Source: an uncultured Dorea sp. (GTDB taxonomy: Bacteria > Bacillota > Clostridia > Lachnospirales > Lachnospiraceae). From it: a DNA stretch of 41,553 nt. Shown here one piece after another: positions 7,289 through 16,337 of the stretch (position 1 is the stretch's first letter; every line of letters begins with the position of its first letter). The stretch is from the NCBI GenBank assembly GCA_948602995.1, contig CAPEBR010000032.1:1-41553 (forward strand), in the 5' to 3' direction. A program made the position numbers and the translations under genes. Below the pieces are notes generated by a model. It was not told where the DNA came from, did no database searches, and saw nothing but the letters and a program-made list of their open reading frames with translations.

Positions 7289-8716
7289 ATGTATTTGCCG
7301 GATAAGTTCACAGATAAGATGCAGCAGCTCTTAGGAAATGAATATGATGACTACCTGGCCTGCTTCGATGAGCCAAGATATTACGGCCTCCGTGTCAACA
7401 CAGGAAAGATCTCTGTAGAAAAGTTCCGGCAGATATGCCCCTTTGAGATTATACCCGTTCCATGGATTTCTAATGGTTTTTACTATGACGGGGATCAGAC
7501 AACCCCCTCAAAACACCCTTATTATGCGGCAGGGTTATATTATCTCCAGGAGCCCAGCGCCATGACGCCGGCAGACCGGCTTCCCATTGAGCCGGGAGAC
7601 CGGGTACTGGATCTGTGTGCGGCGCCGGGAGGAAAAGCCACAGAGCTTGGGGCAAAGCTTGGCGGCACGGGCCTGCTTGCGGCAAATGACATCAGTAATT
7701 CCAGAGCCAGGGGACTGTTAAAGAATATTGAAGTATTCGGCATTGGAAATGTACTGGTGCTGAGTGAAGAGCCGGGAAAGCTTACAGATTACTTCCCGGA
7801 ATATTTTGACAAAATACTCATTGATGCGCCCTGCTCCGGCGAAGGGATGTTCCGAAAGGACCGGAAGATGATCCGGGCGTGGGAGGAACACGGGCCGGGG
7901 TATTTCCGGAATATACAGAAAAGCATTATATTACAGGCAGCGCAGATGCTTCGTCCGGGCGGCCAGATGCTGTATTCCACCTGTACCTTTGATCCCATGG
8001 AGAATGAGGGGATCATCCGGCATCTCATCCATAAGCGTCCAGAATTTGAGATTGAAGAGATGAAGGGCTATGAGGGCTTTGTAAACGGCATTCCAGAAGC
8101 TGTGGATCAGTCAGAGTATGGGGAAATTCTTAATGAGGAAGCTCTCAGGAAAACAGTCCGGATTTTTCCCCACCGGATGAAGGGAGAGGGGCATTTTCTC
8201 GCTCTCTTACAAAAAGGGAATATTAGAAAAGCTTCCGTAGAATGGGAAAGAGAACCGGAAAGGGAATGCGGTGGTTTCAGGGAGAAAAAGACAGCCCTTC
8301 CGGAGGAATTTCTGCGGTTTCTTTCTGATGTGGAAAAAGATCTTGAACCAAAGCGCATGGCTCTGTTTGGAGAAAAGATATATTATATGCCAGAAGGGCT
8401 TCCTGACATGAGAGGGATCCGTTTTTTAAGGACAGGTCTTCTGCTGGGAGAGCTCAAGAAAAACCGTTTTGAGCCAAGTCAGGCATTTGCCATGTCTCTG
8501 AAAAAGGAAGAATACCGCAGAGTGTTTGATTTTCCTGTGCAGGATGGACGGGTAATGCGGTATCTGAAGGGTGAGACTCTGGACGTATCTGACCTGGCAG
8601 ATACAAAGGAAAAGGGATGGTATCTTGTCTGTGTGGACAGTTTCCCGCTGGGGTGGGGGAAGCTTGGCAGCGGTATGCTGAAAAATAAGTATCTTCCCGG
8701 ATGGAGGCTTGTATGA
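7289..8716 (+). CDS. RsmB/NOP (RsmF-like) rRNA m5C methyltransferase
   Basis: The protein (475 aa from this start) is a SAM-dependent RNA cytosine-5 methyltransferase of the NSUN/RsmF type. The Rossmann domain shows VLDLCAAPGGKATEL (motif I, residues 106-120), DAPCSGEGMFRKD (motif IV, catalytic Cys182) and STCTFDPMENEG (motif VI, Cys232). The C-terminal about 150 residues fit the RsmF-type PUA-like RNA-binding region. An in-frame ATG at 7139 would add 50 non-homologous residues and overlap the M23 gene. GGAGGGAAAGT sits just before 7289, so I use that start. The exact rRNA position modified is not deducible. It overlaps the next gene by ATGA, so the pair is translationally coupled. Confidence 0.92.
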   Translation: MYLPDKFTDKMQQLLGNEYDDYLACFDEPRYYGLRVNTGKISVEKFRQICPFEIIPVPWISNGFYYDGDQTTPSKHPYYAAGLYYLQEPSAMTPADRLPIEPGDRVLDLCAAPGGKATELGAKLGGTGLLAANDISNSRARGLLKNIEVFGIGNVLVLSEEPGKLTDYFPEYFDKILIDAPCSGEGMFRKDRKMIRAWEEHGPGYFRNIQKSIILQAAQMLRPGGQMLYSTCTFDPMENEGIIRHLIHKRPEFEIEEMKGYEGFVNGIPEAVDQSEYGEILNEEALRKTVRIFPHRMKGEGHFLALLQKGNIRKASVEWEREPERECGGFREKKTALPEEFLRFLSDVEKDLEPKRMALFGEKIYYMPEGLPDMRGIRFLRTGLLLGELKKNRFEPSQAFAMSLKKEEYRRVFDFPVQDGRVMRYLKGETLDVSDLADTKEKGWYLVCVDSFPLGWGKLGSGMLKNKYLPGWRLV

Positions 8717-9423
8717 TCAGACTGGATAAATACCTTGCTGATATGGGAATCGGAACCCGTCAGGAAGTTAAAAAATATATCCGCCAGGGCAGGGTATCTG
8801 CAGGCGGAGCCACCTTGAAAAAACCGGAGCTTAAGGTAGATGAGACAAAGGAGTGTATTGCTTTTGACGGACAAGAGATCAGGTATGCTGCATATGAGTA
8901 TTATATGATGAATAAGCCCGCCGGGGTTGTATCCGCTACGAGGGACGGACGGGACCGGACGGTGCTCGACCTGATTGAGAGCCGGAAGCGAAAAGATCTG
9001 TTTCCGGCAGGACGTCTTGACAAGGATACGGAAGGCCTTCTTCTCATTACTAATGATGGAGCCCTTGCCCACAGACTGCTTTCTCCGGAAAAGCATGTGG
9101 ACAAGGTGTATTATGCAAAGGTAAGGGGAGTCGTCACAGATGAGGACGTACGGCGTTTCCTTGAGGGCGTGGATATAGGAGCCGGGGAAGCGGCAGAGCG
9201 GACGCGTCCGGCAAAGCTTGAAATCATAGAGAGCGGATCTGTTTCTGCGGTGAGGCTTACCATTCAGGAGGGAAAGTTCCACCAGGTAAAGAGGATGTTT
9301 GCCTGCACAGGAAAAGAGGTCTTGTATCTTAAGAGAGAGCGCATGGGAAGCCTTGTACTGGATGCGTCTCTTAATCCCGGTGAATACCGGAGGCTTACAG
9401 AGGAGGAGATCAGAGGATTATGA
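8713..9423 (+). CDS. 16S rRNA pseudouridine synthase, RsuA family
   Basis: An S4 RNA-binding domain (residues about 1-50, MIRLDKYLADMGIGTRQEV) is followed by an RsuA/RluB/E/F-type catalytic domain. The signature GRLDKDTEGLLLITND holds the catalytic Asp103, and KFHQVKRMF marks the substrate-binding strand. The protein converts a uridine in rRNA to pseudouridine; RsuA itself acts on U516 of 16S rRNA, and that target is inferred here. ATG 8713 overlaps the previous stop (ATGA) and has GGAGG six bases upstream, so it is preferred over ATG 8701. It overlaps the following HAD gene in the same ATGA manner. Confidence 0.92.
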   Translation: MIRLDKYLADMGIGTRQEVKKYIRQGRVSAGGATLKKPELKVDETKECIAFDGQEIRYAAYEYYMMNKPAGVVSATRDGRDRTVLDLIESRKRKDLFPAGRLDKDTEGLLLITNDGALAHRLLSPEKHVDKVYYAKVRGVVTDEDVRRFLEGVDIGAGEAAERTRPAKLEIIESGSVSAVRLTIQEGKFHQVKRMFACTGKEVLYLKRERMGSLVLDASLNPGEYRRLTEEEIRGL

Positions 9424-10112
9424 TAAAAATGCTGGAAGATATAGACGCCGTGCTCTTTGATATGGACGGTACACTGGTGGATTCCATGTGGGTCTGGGTT
9501 GCGGTGGATGAGGAGTATCTGGAAAGATACAATCTGACAGAGCCTGCAACCTTTCATGAGGACATGGAAGGAATGAGCTATCGGGAAGTGGCAGAGTACT
9601 ATCACAGAGTATTCCCCACACTCCCTATGACGGTTGATGAGATTATGGACGAATGGCATGAGATGGCATATGAGAAATATATGCATGAGGTTCCCCTGAA
9701 AAAAGGGGTGAAGGAATTCATTGAGATGGTGCGCAAAGAGGGAGTGAAGACCGGAATTGCAACAAGTAATTCAAGAAAACTGGCAACAGAGACACTGGAA
9801 GCACTGGGAATCAGTCACCTCTTTGATGCAGTGAAGACCTCAGAGGAGGCCGGAGCAGGCAAGCCCGCACCGGATGTGTATCTGCTTGCAGCAGAGAAGC
9901 TTAAGGCAGAGCCGTCCCGCTGCCTTGTATTCGAAGATGTCCCGGCAGGAATTATGGCCGGGAAGAATGCAGGGATGAAGGTATGCGCCGTAAAGGACGA
10001 TTTTTCCGAGCCGATGGCAGAAAAGAAGCGGGCACTGGCAGATTATTACATAGAGGATTATGATGATATTAAAAACGGCACCTATGAGGTGACACTTCAG
10101 GAGGATGCATAA
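9420..10112 (+). CDS. HAD superfamily phosphatase (beta-phosphoglucomutase/GPH-like)
   Basis: The 230-aa enzyme is a subfamily I HAD hydrolase with an alpha-helical cap. Motif I is FDMDGTLVDS (nucleophile D14, acid D16), motif II is the Thr/Ser of GIATSNS, motif III is the Lys in AGKPAPDVY, and motif IV is FEDVPAGI. Proteins of this type dephosphorylate small phosphorylated metabolites or interconvert sugar phosphates; the substrate cannot be assigned from sequence. The start overlaps the previous stop by ATGA, and GAGGAGGAGAT lies upstream. It is part of the packed 7289-12812 run. Confidence 0.9.
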   Translation: MIKMLEDIDAVLFDMDGTLVDSMWVWVAVDEEYLERYNLTEPATFHEDMEGMSYREVAEYYHRVFPTLPMTVDEIMDEWHEMAYEKYMHEVPLKKGVKEFIEMVRKEGVKTGIATSNSRKLATETLEALGISHLFDAVKTSEEAGAGKPAPDVYLLAAEKLKAEPSRCLVFEDVPAGIMAGKNAGMKVCAVKDDFSEPMAEKKRALADYYIEDYDDIKNGTYEVTLQEDA

Positions 10113-10122
10113 GGGGATTGTA

Positions 10123-12039
10123 ATGGCAGAAGGGTTTTTACCAATTTGCAGACAGGATATGGAAGAACGCGGATGGGATACGGTGGACTTTGTTTATGTG
10201 TCAGGGGATGCCTATGTAGACCATCCGTCCTTCGGACCGGCAATTATAACACGGGTTCTTGAGGCACATGGCTACCGGGTGGGGATCATTGCACAGCCGG
10301 ACTGGAAGGATGAAAAGAGTATTACGGAATACGGGGAGCCCCGCCTTGGATTTTTAGTATCTGCAGGAAACATGGACTCCATGGTAAATCACTATTCCGT
10401 ATCAAAGAAACGGCGGCGTACAGATGCTTTTTCGCCCGGCGGCGTAATGGGAAAGCGTCCGGATTATGCGGCTTGTGTATATGGGAACCTGATCCGGAGA
10501 GTCTATAAGCATACGCCGGTGATTCTGGGCGGAATTGAGGCGAGCTTAAGAAGGCTTGCCCATTATGATTACTGGACGGACAGGCTGAAACGGTCAGTTC
10601 TTCTGGATTCCGGCGCTGATCTTATTTCTTACGGGATGGGGGAACGTTCGATTATTGAGATTGCAGAGGCGCTGGACAGTGGGATCCAGGTAAAGGATCT
10701 GACCTTTATTCCGGGAACGGTCTTTAAGACGAAGAGTCCTGACAGTGTATATGACGCGATACGGCTTCCGTCCTATGAAGAGCTTAAGGAGGACAGGCTT
10801 AGCTACGCAGAGAGCTTTTATATACAGTACAGTAATACAGATCCCTATTCCGGAAAGACGCTGATCGAACCTTATGGAGAGCATCTCTTTGTAGTACAGA
10901 ATCCGCCTCAGCGGCAGCTCACAGAGACAGAGATGGATGAAATCTACGGGTATCCGTATATGAGGACCTTCCACCCGTCCTACCAGAAGGAGGGAGGCAT
11001 CCCGGCAGTCAGTGAGGTGCGTTTCAGTCTCATTAGCAGCCGTGGGTGCTTTGGAGGCTGTTCCTTCTGCGCCCTTACCTTTCACCAGGGAAGAATTGTA
11101 CAGACAAGAAGTCATGCTTCCCTGCTTGCCGAGGCGGAAAAAATGACCCGGGAAAAAGATTTTAAGGGATATATTCATGATGTGGGCGGTCCGACTGCTG
11201 ATTTCAGACATCCGTCCTGTGAAGACCAGCTAAAACGGGGCGTATGTAAGAACAGGCAGTGCCTCTTTCCGAAACCGTGCAGGAACCTGGATGCAGATCA
11301 TCAGGATTATATAGAGCTGCTCAGGAAGCTTAAGAACCTGCCTTTAGTGAAGAAAGTATTTATCCGTTCCGGCATCCGGTTTGACTATGTACTTGCGGAT
11401 TCCGATGACGCATTCCTCAGGGAATTGTGTGAACACCATGTAAGCGGCCAGCTGAAAGTTGCGCCAGAGCATGTATCAGACCAGGTTTTAAGGAAAATGG
11501 GAAAGCCGGAAAGCGGAGTATATAAAAAATTTGTAAAAAAATATATGGAAATGAATCAGAAGCTTCAAAAGGAGCAGTATCTTGTTCCTTACCTGATGTC
11601 CTCGCACCCGGGCTCTTCACTGAAAGAGGCTGTTGAACTCGCAGAATATGTGCGGGATCTGGGGTATATGCCGGAGCAGGTGCAGGATTTTTATCCGACG
11701 CCCTCTACTTTGTCCACCTGTATGTATTACACCGGGGTGGATCCCAGGGATATGACGCCGGTATATGTGCCGGAAAGTCCTCATGAAAAGGCGATGCAGC
11801 GGGCGCTCATACAGTACAGGGATCCGAAAAATTATGATCTGGTACTGGAGGCTCTGAAAAAAAGCGGGCGTATGGATCTTGTCGGTTACGGCAGGCACTG
11901 CCTGATACGTCCTGAGCAGAAGAAAGCGCCAGGAGAGGGCAGGACACAAGGAAACAGCAGGGATCCGAAGAAAACAGGAAAGAAGAAAAAGACCATTCGA
12001 AATATACATCAAAAAAAGACAGGAGGTATTAAAGTATGA
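10123..12039 (+). CDS. YgiQ family radical SAM protein
   Basis: The protein (638 aa) matches the YgiQ family of uncharacterised radical SAM enzymes. The [4Fe-4S]-binding CxxxCxxC is CFGGCSFC (about residues 308-315), after a long N-terminal domain that opens FLPICRQDMEERGWD. A second cysteine group further on (C-KRGVC-KNRQCLFPKPC) may hold another cluster. The tail is very basic (KKTGKKKKTIR) and suggests RNA contact. The reaction is unknown. ATG 10105 lies directly on its only RBS-like sequence, while ATG 10123 has AAGGGG five bases upstream, so I choose 10123. The SDR gene overlaps its stop by four bases. Confidence 0.9.
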   Translation: MAEGFLPICRQDMEERGWDTVDFVYVSGDAYVDHPSFGPAIITRVLEAHGYRVGIIAQPDWKDEKSITEYGEPRLGFLVSAGNMDSMVNHYSVSKKRRRTDAFSPGGVMGKRPDYAACVYGNLIRRVYKHTPVILGGIEASLRRLAHYDYWTDRLKRSVLLDSGADLISYGMGERSIIEIAEALDSGIQVKDLTFIPGTVFKTKSPDSVYDAIRLPSYEELKEDRLSYAESFYIQYSNTDPYSGKTLIEPYGEHLFVVQNPPQRQLTETEMDEIYGYPYMRTFHPSYQKEGGIPAVSEVRFSLISSRGCFGGCSFCALTFHQGRIVQTRSHASLLAEAEKMTREKDFKGYIHDVGGPTADFRHPSCEDQLKRGVCKNRQCLFPKPCRNLDADHQDYIELLRKLKNLPLVKKVFIRSGIRFDYVLADSDDAFLRELCEHHVSGQLKVAPEHVSDQVLRKMGKPESGVYKKFVKKYMEMNQKLQKEQYLVPYLMSSHPGSSLKEAVELAEYVRDLGYMPEQVQDFYPTPSTLSTCMYYTGVDPRDMTPVYVPESPHEKAMQRALIQYRDPKNYDLVLEALKKSGRMDLVGYGRHCLIRPEQKKAPGEGRTQGNSRDPKKTGKKKKTIRNIHQKKTGGIKV

Positions 12040-12812
12040 AAATCGCAGTAATAACAGGAGCGTCTTCCGGAATCGGAAGAGAATTTTCGAGGCAGATCCC
12101 CAGACTATACAAAAGCCTGGACGAGATATGGATTCTCGCCAGGAGAACGGAACGGCTGAAGAAGCTTGAAAAGGAACTTAAGGTTCCTGTCCGGATCTTT
12201 GACAGCGATCTTACCAGAGATTATATCTATGACAGAATCGAGAAAGAGCTGGCGAGAATGCAGCCGGATATCCGTATGCTTGTAAATGCAGCCGGATACG
12301 GCAGGGCCGGCAGTTTTTCGGAAGCAGACACAGATGCCCAGCTTGGCATGCTGGATCTGAACATCCGTGCCCTTACAAGGATGACGAAGCTCTGCCTCCC
12401 CTATCTCTCCAGGGGAAGCCGTGTTGTCCAGGTGTCGTCTGCGGCGGCATTTGCTCCCCAGCCTGGATTTTCCGTGTATGCAGCAACCAAGTCTTATGTA
12501 TACAGCTTCACCATGGGGCTCGCAGAAGAACTGAGTACCAGGGGGATCTTTGTGACTGCTGTATGCCCCGGGCCTGTAGACACCGAATTTTTTGAACGTG
12601 CGGGAGGAGAGGACGGAAGCATGAAAGATTCCTTTAAGGCATCGCCGGAGGCAGTGGTAAGGCAGGCCTTGTTAGATGCGGTGTCCGGCAGGAGAGTTTC
12701 TGTTTACAGTCTGTCCATGAAAGCGGCGAGAGTGTTTGCGAAGCTTTTGCCTGACTGTCTTACCGTGAGGATTATGAGGAAAATAAATGGCGGCTGCCGG
12801 GCGGCTTCATAG
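12036..12812 (+). CDS. Short-chain dehydrogenase/reductase (SDR)
   Basis: The 258-aa protein is a classical SDR with Rossmann motif TGASSGIG (residues 7-14), the NAAGYG strand (about 86-91), the catalytic Ser in VSSAAAF and YAATK holding the Tyr and Lys. PGPVDTEFF follows. Such enzymes reduce or oxidise carbonyl substrates with NAD(P)H; no specific substrate can be inferred. It starts on the stop of the YgiQ gene (ATGA) with an AGGAGG seven bases upstream. The closest known types are the DltE/YqjQ-like soluble reductases. Confidence 0.88.
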   Translation: MKIAVITGASSGIGREFSRQIPRLYKSLDEIWILARRTERLKKLEKELKVPVRIFDSDLTRDYIYDRIEKELARMQPDIRMLVNAAGYGRAGSFSEADTDAQLGMLDLNIRALTRMTKLCLPYLSRGSRVVQVSSAAAFAPQPGFSVYAATKSYVYSFTMGLAEELSTRGIFVTAVCPGPVDTEFFERAGGEDGSMKDSFKASPEAVVRQALLDAVSGRRVSVYSLSMKAARVFAKLLPDCLTVRIMRKINGGCRAAS

Positions 12813-12820
12813 CTCCAGTC

Positions 12821-12872
12821 ATTACGTGGAGATGAAGAAGAGATGGATTACGTGGAGATGATGAAGAGATGA
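12821..12872 (+). repeat. Tandem 26-bp duplication at a gene start
   Basis: ATTACGTGGAGATGAAGAAG (12821 on) is repeated from 12847, with unit length 26 bp and two differing bases. Each unit carries a GTGGAGATG block, so the ribosome-binding region is duplicated. The second unit runs into the start codon of the next gene at 12869. Confidence 0.7.
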
Positions 12873-13444
12873 TTAAGATGGAAAAAGGAAAGCCGGGATA
12901 TCTAAAGGCGAGGAAATTCCGGTATCTGTTATGGGCTATTCTGGAATTTGCAGTTGTAGCCGCGCTTCTGATCCTGGGATATGTACAGACCGGGTCAAAG
13001 TTGAATGTTCTGACCGTGGTTGCAATCGTCGGATGCCTTCCGGCATCCAAGATGCTTGTGGAGTATATTACAATGGCTCCTCATAAAGGAATTTCCCAGG
13101 AGCATTATGAAGAGATTGAAGAAAAAGCGCCTCTTCTTGTAAAGGCATATGACATGATTATTACCAGCACGGAAAAGGTTATGCCGGTATCGGCAATTGT
13201 AATCTGCGGACATACTGTGTGCGGTTATACTCAGAGCAGCCGTACAGATGAGGCAAAATGCGCCCTCAGCATCAAGGAGATGCTTAAGGATCACCATTAT
13301 GATAAGATGACCGTAAAGATCTTCCGGGATTACCGCGCATTTCTTTTGAGGGCAGAGGGCATGAACAATATTGCTGCTGTAGAAAAGAAGAGCGGGAAGA
13401 TGGAGAAAGCAATTAGGAAGCTGATACTCACAATATCTATGTAG
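12869..13444 (+). CDS. Two-helix membrane protein, unknown function
   Basis: I do not recognise a named family. The 191-aa product has a basic N-terminus, two hydrophobic helices (residues about 18-40 and 45-62) joined by a short loop, and a cytoplasmic-type domain of about 125 residues with KAYDMIITSTEKVMP and a CGHTVCGYTQSS segment. The C-terminal domain looks soluble and mixed alpha/beta. Start 12869 follows GAAGAG and the duplicated GGAGATG blocks; ATG 12878 is an alternative. It sits four bases before the RluA-type gene, so it belongs to the same transcription unit. Confidence 0.7.
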   Translation: MIKMEKGKPGYLKARKFRYLLWAILEFAVVAALLILGYVQTGSKLNVLTVVAIVGCLPASKMLVEYITMAPHKGISQEHYEEIEEKAPLLVKAYDMIITSTEKVMPVSAIVICGHTVCGYTQSSRTDEAKCALSIKEMLKDHHYDKMTVKIFRDYRAFLLRAEGMNNIAAVEKKSGKMEKAIRKLILTISM

Positions 13445-13448
13445 AACT

Positions 13449-14492
13449 ATGAGAGAAATCGTGATAAAGGAAAACGAAGCGGGGCAGCGCTTTGACAAAT
13501 ACCTGAAAAAATACCTGCCCGAAGCCCCCGGAAGCTTTATCTATAAGATGCTCCGGAAAAAGAATATCGTACTAAACGAGGGGAAGGCGTCCGGCAGTGA
13601 AAAGCTGTCGGCAGGAGACCATGTAAAGCTTTTTCTCGGAGAGGATACCATTGGCCGGTTCAGCGCGAAGCCGCCCGTGGAAACAAAGGGGAAGCCTTCC
13701 AAAGCCAGGCTTGCGGTAATCTATGAGGACCATGATATACTGGTATTAAATAAGCCGGCGGGAATGCTTTCGCAAAAAGCCGGCAGGGAAGACTTCTCTG
13801 CGGTGGAGGCAGTCACAGAGCATCTCCTTTTAAATGGTTCACTGACCAGGGAGGAGCTTTTGACCTTCCGGCCAGGGGTATGCAACCGTCTGGACCGCAA
13901 TACAAGCGGCATAATCGTGGCGGGGAAGAGTCTTACTGGACTTCAGGTAATGTCAGAGCTTTTCCGGACCCGGGAGCTTAAGAAGTATTATCTGTGTCTG
14001 GTAAAGGGTGCTGTAACGGAAAAAAAACATATCCGGGGATATCTGAGGAAGGATGAGAGGACAAACCGTGTAAAGATTCTGACAGACTCATCTGGCGGGA
14101 AGGAAAAGATCCCGGCGCCGGGATCCGGCTTTGTCCCTGTTGAAACAGAGTATGAACCAGTAGCATACTGCCAGAAGCTTTCCCTTCTGAAGGTGCATCT
14201 GATCACCGGGCGCACCCATCAGATCCGGGCGCAGCTTGCCTTCGAAGACCATCCGGTACTGGGAGATTACAAGTACGGGTGCGCTGCCTTTAACGACAGC
14301 TATAAGAAGAAATACGGAGTTACCGCACAGCTCCTTCACGCATACTGCCTCAGTTTTCCGAACATTGACGGAAAGCTTTCAAGGCTTTCGGGGAGGGAGT
14401 TTTTCGCGGAGGTTCCGAAGGTATTTTATAGAATTATTGAGGATGTAAGATGGCAACATGGAACTCAAGAGGCCTTAGAGGTTCGACATTAG
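13449..14492 (+). CDS. RluA family pseudouridine synthase
   Basis: The 347-aa enzyme has an N-terminal S4-like domain (RFDKYLKKYLPEAP, residues about 14-27) and the RluA catalytic domain. The catalytic loop reads NRLDRNTSGI with Asp149 (HRLDRxTSG in most members, so His to Asn here). The strand ITGRTHQIRAQLA follows. It should make one or more pseudouridines in 23S rRNA; RluC or RluD specificity is not resolved. The gene overlaps recU by 43 bp in another frame. Confidence 0.92.
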   Translation: MREIVIKENEAGQRFDKYLKKYLPEAPGSFIYKMLRKKNIVLNEGKASGSEKLSAGDHVKLFLGEDTIGRFSAKPPVETKGKPSKARLAVIYEDHDILVLNKPAGMLSQKAGREDFSAVEAVTEHLLLNGSLTREELLTFRPGVCNRLDRNTSGIIVAGKSLTGLQVMSELFRTRELKKYYLCLVKGAVTEKKHIRGYLRKDERTNRVKILTDSSGGKEKIPAPGSGFVPVETEYEPVAYCQKLSLLKVHLITGRTHQIRAQLAFEDHPVLGDYKYGCAAFNDSYKKKYGVTAQLLHAYCLSFPNIDGKLSRLSGREFFAEVPKVFYRIIEDVRWQHGTQEALEVRH

Positions 14493-14989
14493 AAGAGATG
14501 GTCAACCGGACCAATGACTATTATCTGGAGAGGGGACTGGCGCTTATGCAGAAGATACCGACCCCCATCACTCCGGTGAAGATGGATAAGGAGCACAGGC
14601 AGATTACACTGGCATATTTTGAAAAGCGCAGTACAGTAGATTATATTGGGGCGGTCCAGGGTATTCCGGTTTGCTTTGATGCAAAGGAATGTGTAGCAGA
14701 TACATTTCCGCTTCAGAATGTCCATGAACACCAGGTGCGGTTTATGCGGGATTTTGAACAGCAGGAAGGCGTGGCCTTTCTGATTATCTATTACTCGGAG
14801 CGGAATGAGCTTTATTATATGCGGTTTCAGGAGCTGCTAAGATTCTGGAAACGCGCAGAGACGGGAGGACGCAGGAGCATCCGCCATGAAGAGCTGGATG
14901 CACGGTTTTTTATGAAGGTGGAGCATGGCTATCGGGTTCCTTATCTTGATGCAATCAACATGGATCTTGAGATAAGGGAAAATAACTGA
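14450..14989 (+). CDS. recU: Holliday junction resolvase RecU
   Basis: RecU is the Firmicutes Holliday-junction resolvase used in recombinational repair and chromosome segregation. The 179-aa protein opens with the diagnostic WNSRGLRGSTLEEMVN (residues 4-19). The nuclease core STVDYIGAVQGIPVCFDAKE contains the metal-binding Asp and the D-x-K/E pair, and LQNVHEHQVRFM follows. Its start lies 43 bp inside the upstream pseudouridine synthase gene, with GAGGATG as RBS. In Bacillus it precedes ponA; here it is followed by the his operon promoter. Confidence 0.95.
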   Translation: MATWNSRGLRGSTLEEMVNRTNDYYLERGLALMQKIPTPITPVKMDKEHRQITLAYFEKRSTVDYIGAVQGIPVCFDAKECVADTFPLQNVHEHQVRFMRDFEQQEGVAFLIIYYSERNELYYMRFQELLRFWKRAETGGRRSIRHEELDARFFMKVEHGYRVPYLDAINMDLEIRENN

Positions 14990-15018
14990 TTGACAAAATG
15001 TTGGTTTATACGTATAAT
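14990..15018 (+). promoter_or_regulatory. Consensus sigma-A promoter of the his operon
   Basis: TTGACA (14990-14995) and TATAAT (15013-15018) both match perfectly, with an ideal 17-bp spacer. TTGACA begins on the base after the recU stop codon. The predicted leader to hisZ is only about 50 bases, too short for a T-box. Confidence 0.9.
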
Positions 15019-15073
15019 TCAATGAGGCTTTTATGTGGTAGCATGATAAAGTTTCTGGACAATGGGAGGAATT

Positions 15074-16336
15074 ATGGAAAAATTACTGCATACTCCTGAG
15101 GGAGTAAGAGATATCTATAATGTAGAATGCGGGAAAAAATTCACACTGGAGAGCAGAATTAAAAAGACGCTGCATCTGTATGGGTATCACGATATCCAGA
15201 CACCGACCTTTGAATATTTCGATGTGTTCAGAAAGGAGATCGGAACGATCCCGTCGAAGGATCTGTATAAATTCTTTGATAAGGAAGGAAACACTCTTGC
15301 CCTGAGACCGGACATCACACCGTCTGTAGCGCGGGCGGCAGCTACCTTGTTCGGTGAGGAGGAACTTCCAATAAGGCTCTGCTATACAGGGAATACATTT
15401 ATCAACCATTCCAGCTACCAGGGGAGGCTCAGGGAAGTAACCCAGATTGGCGCTGAGATGATCGGGGATGATTCCGTAGAGGCGGATGCAGAGATGATTG
15501 CACTTGTGATTGAGACGATGCAGGCGGTAGGACTTAAGGAGTTTCAGCTAAACCTGGGAAGTCTTGAATTTTTTCAGAGCCTGATCGAAGATGCGGCCCT
15601 TGACGAAGATGCGACGGAGAGGGTAATTGAGCTGATTAATAACCGGAACTTTTACGGGGTCGAGGAATACCTGGACAGCATTATGGTAAAGAGGAGTTCA
15701 CGGGAGGCATTTGCATCACTCGGGGAGATGGTCGGCGGGGTAGAAGTTCTTAAGCGGGCGAAGAATATAGCTCCTAATTCTGCGGGAATCATGGCGGTGA
15801 AGAGACTGGAACGTCTCTATAATGTGCTGAGGCTCTATGGAGTGGAAAAGTATATTACCTTTGATCTGGGAATGACAGGCTCTTATGGATATTATACTGG
15901 CATTATCTTCCGGGGATATACCTACGGAATCGGGGATGCGGTTGTAAGGGGCGGTCGATATGACAACCTTTTGGAAAAATTCGGAAAAAACTCACCGTCT
16001 ATTGGTTTTGCCATTGTAATCGACGAGCTGATGAAGGCAATGGCGAGACAGCGCACGCGGATTGTGTATACGAGGAAGAATCACATTATCCTGTATGATG
16101 AGGGAATGACAAAAGATGCGGTTGCCCTGGCGAGGGATTTCCGCAGCAAGGCAAAGAATACAGAGCTGATTAAGAAGGACAAGGAGAGGCTTTTAGAAGA
16201 TTATGTGCATTATGGGAAGGAATACTATGCCGGTACGCTCATTTATATAAAGAAAGGCGGAGACATCCTGATGGTGAATCTGGTTACAGGAGAGCAGAAG
16301 GAGATCTACAAGCCGTCAAAAAAGATGGGAGATTAA
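15074..16336 (+). CDS. hisZ: ATP phosphoribosyltransferase regulatory subunit HisZ
   Basis: HisZ is a catalytically silent class II histidyl-tRNA synthetase paralogue that assembles with the short HisG and makes it active and histidine-sensitive. The protein (420 aa) retains the aaRS-like core: ALRPDITPSVARA (motif 2 region), YYTGIIFRGY and GGRYDNLL. It lacks the tRNA-binding anticodon domain of true HisRS. ATG 15062 would have no RBS and would absorb the GGGAGGA; ATG 15074 has it five bases upstream, so that is the start. It is the first gene of hisZGDB-hisIE. Confidence 0.95.
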   Translation: MEKLLHTPEGVRDIYNVECGKKFTLESRIKKTLHLYGYHDIQTPTFEYFDVFRKEIGTIPSKDLYKFFDKEGNTLALRPDITPSVARAAATLFGEEELPIRLCYTGNTFINHSSYQGRLREVTQIGAEMIGDDSVEADAEMIALVIETMQAVGLKEFQLNLGSLEFFQSLIEDAALDEDATERVIELINNRNFYGVEEYLDSIMVKRSSREAFASLGEMVGGVEVLKRAKNIAPNSAGIMAVKRLERLYNVLRLYGVEKYITFDLGMTGSYGYYTGIIFRGYTYGIGDAVVRGGRYDNLLEKFGKNSPSIGFAIVIDELMKAMARQRTRIVYTRKNHIILYDEGMTKDAVALARDFRSKAKNTELIKKDKERLLEDYVHYGKEYYAGTLIYIKKGGDILMVNLVTGEQKEIYKPSKKMGD

Positions 16337-16337
16337 T

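Noticed and set aside
8479..9282. Long minus-strand open frame (267 codons) opposite the RNA-modification genes
   Set aside because: It is antisense to two clear genes (RsmF-like and RsuA-type), shows no domain or RBS, and its composition is typical of a shadow frame.
10594..11211. Minus-strand open frame of 205 codons opposite the YgiQ gene
   Set aside because: It lies wholly within a conserved radical SAM gene and has no RBS.
15019..15073. T-box riboswitch before hisZ
   Set aside because: The leader is only about 50 bases and lacks a T-box or specifier-loop pattern.
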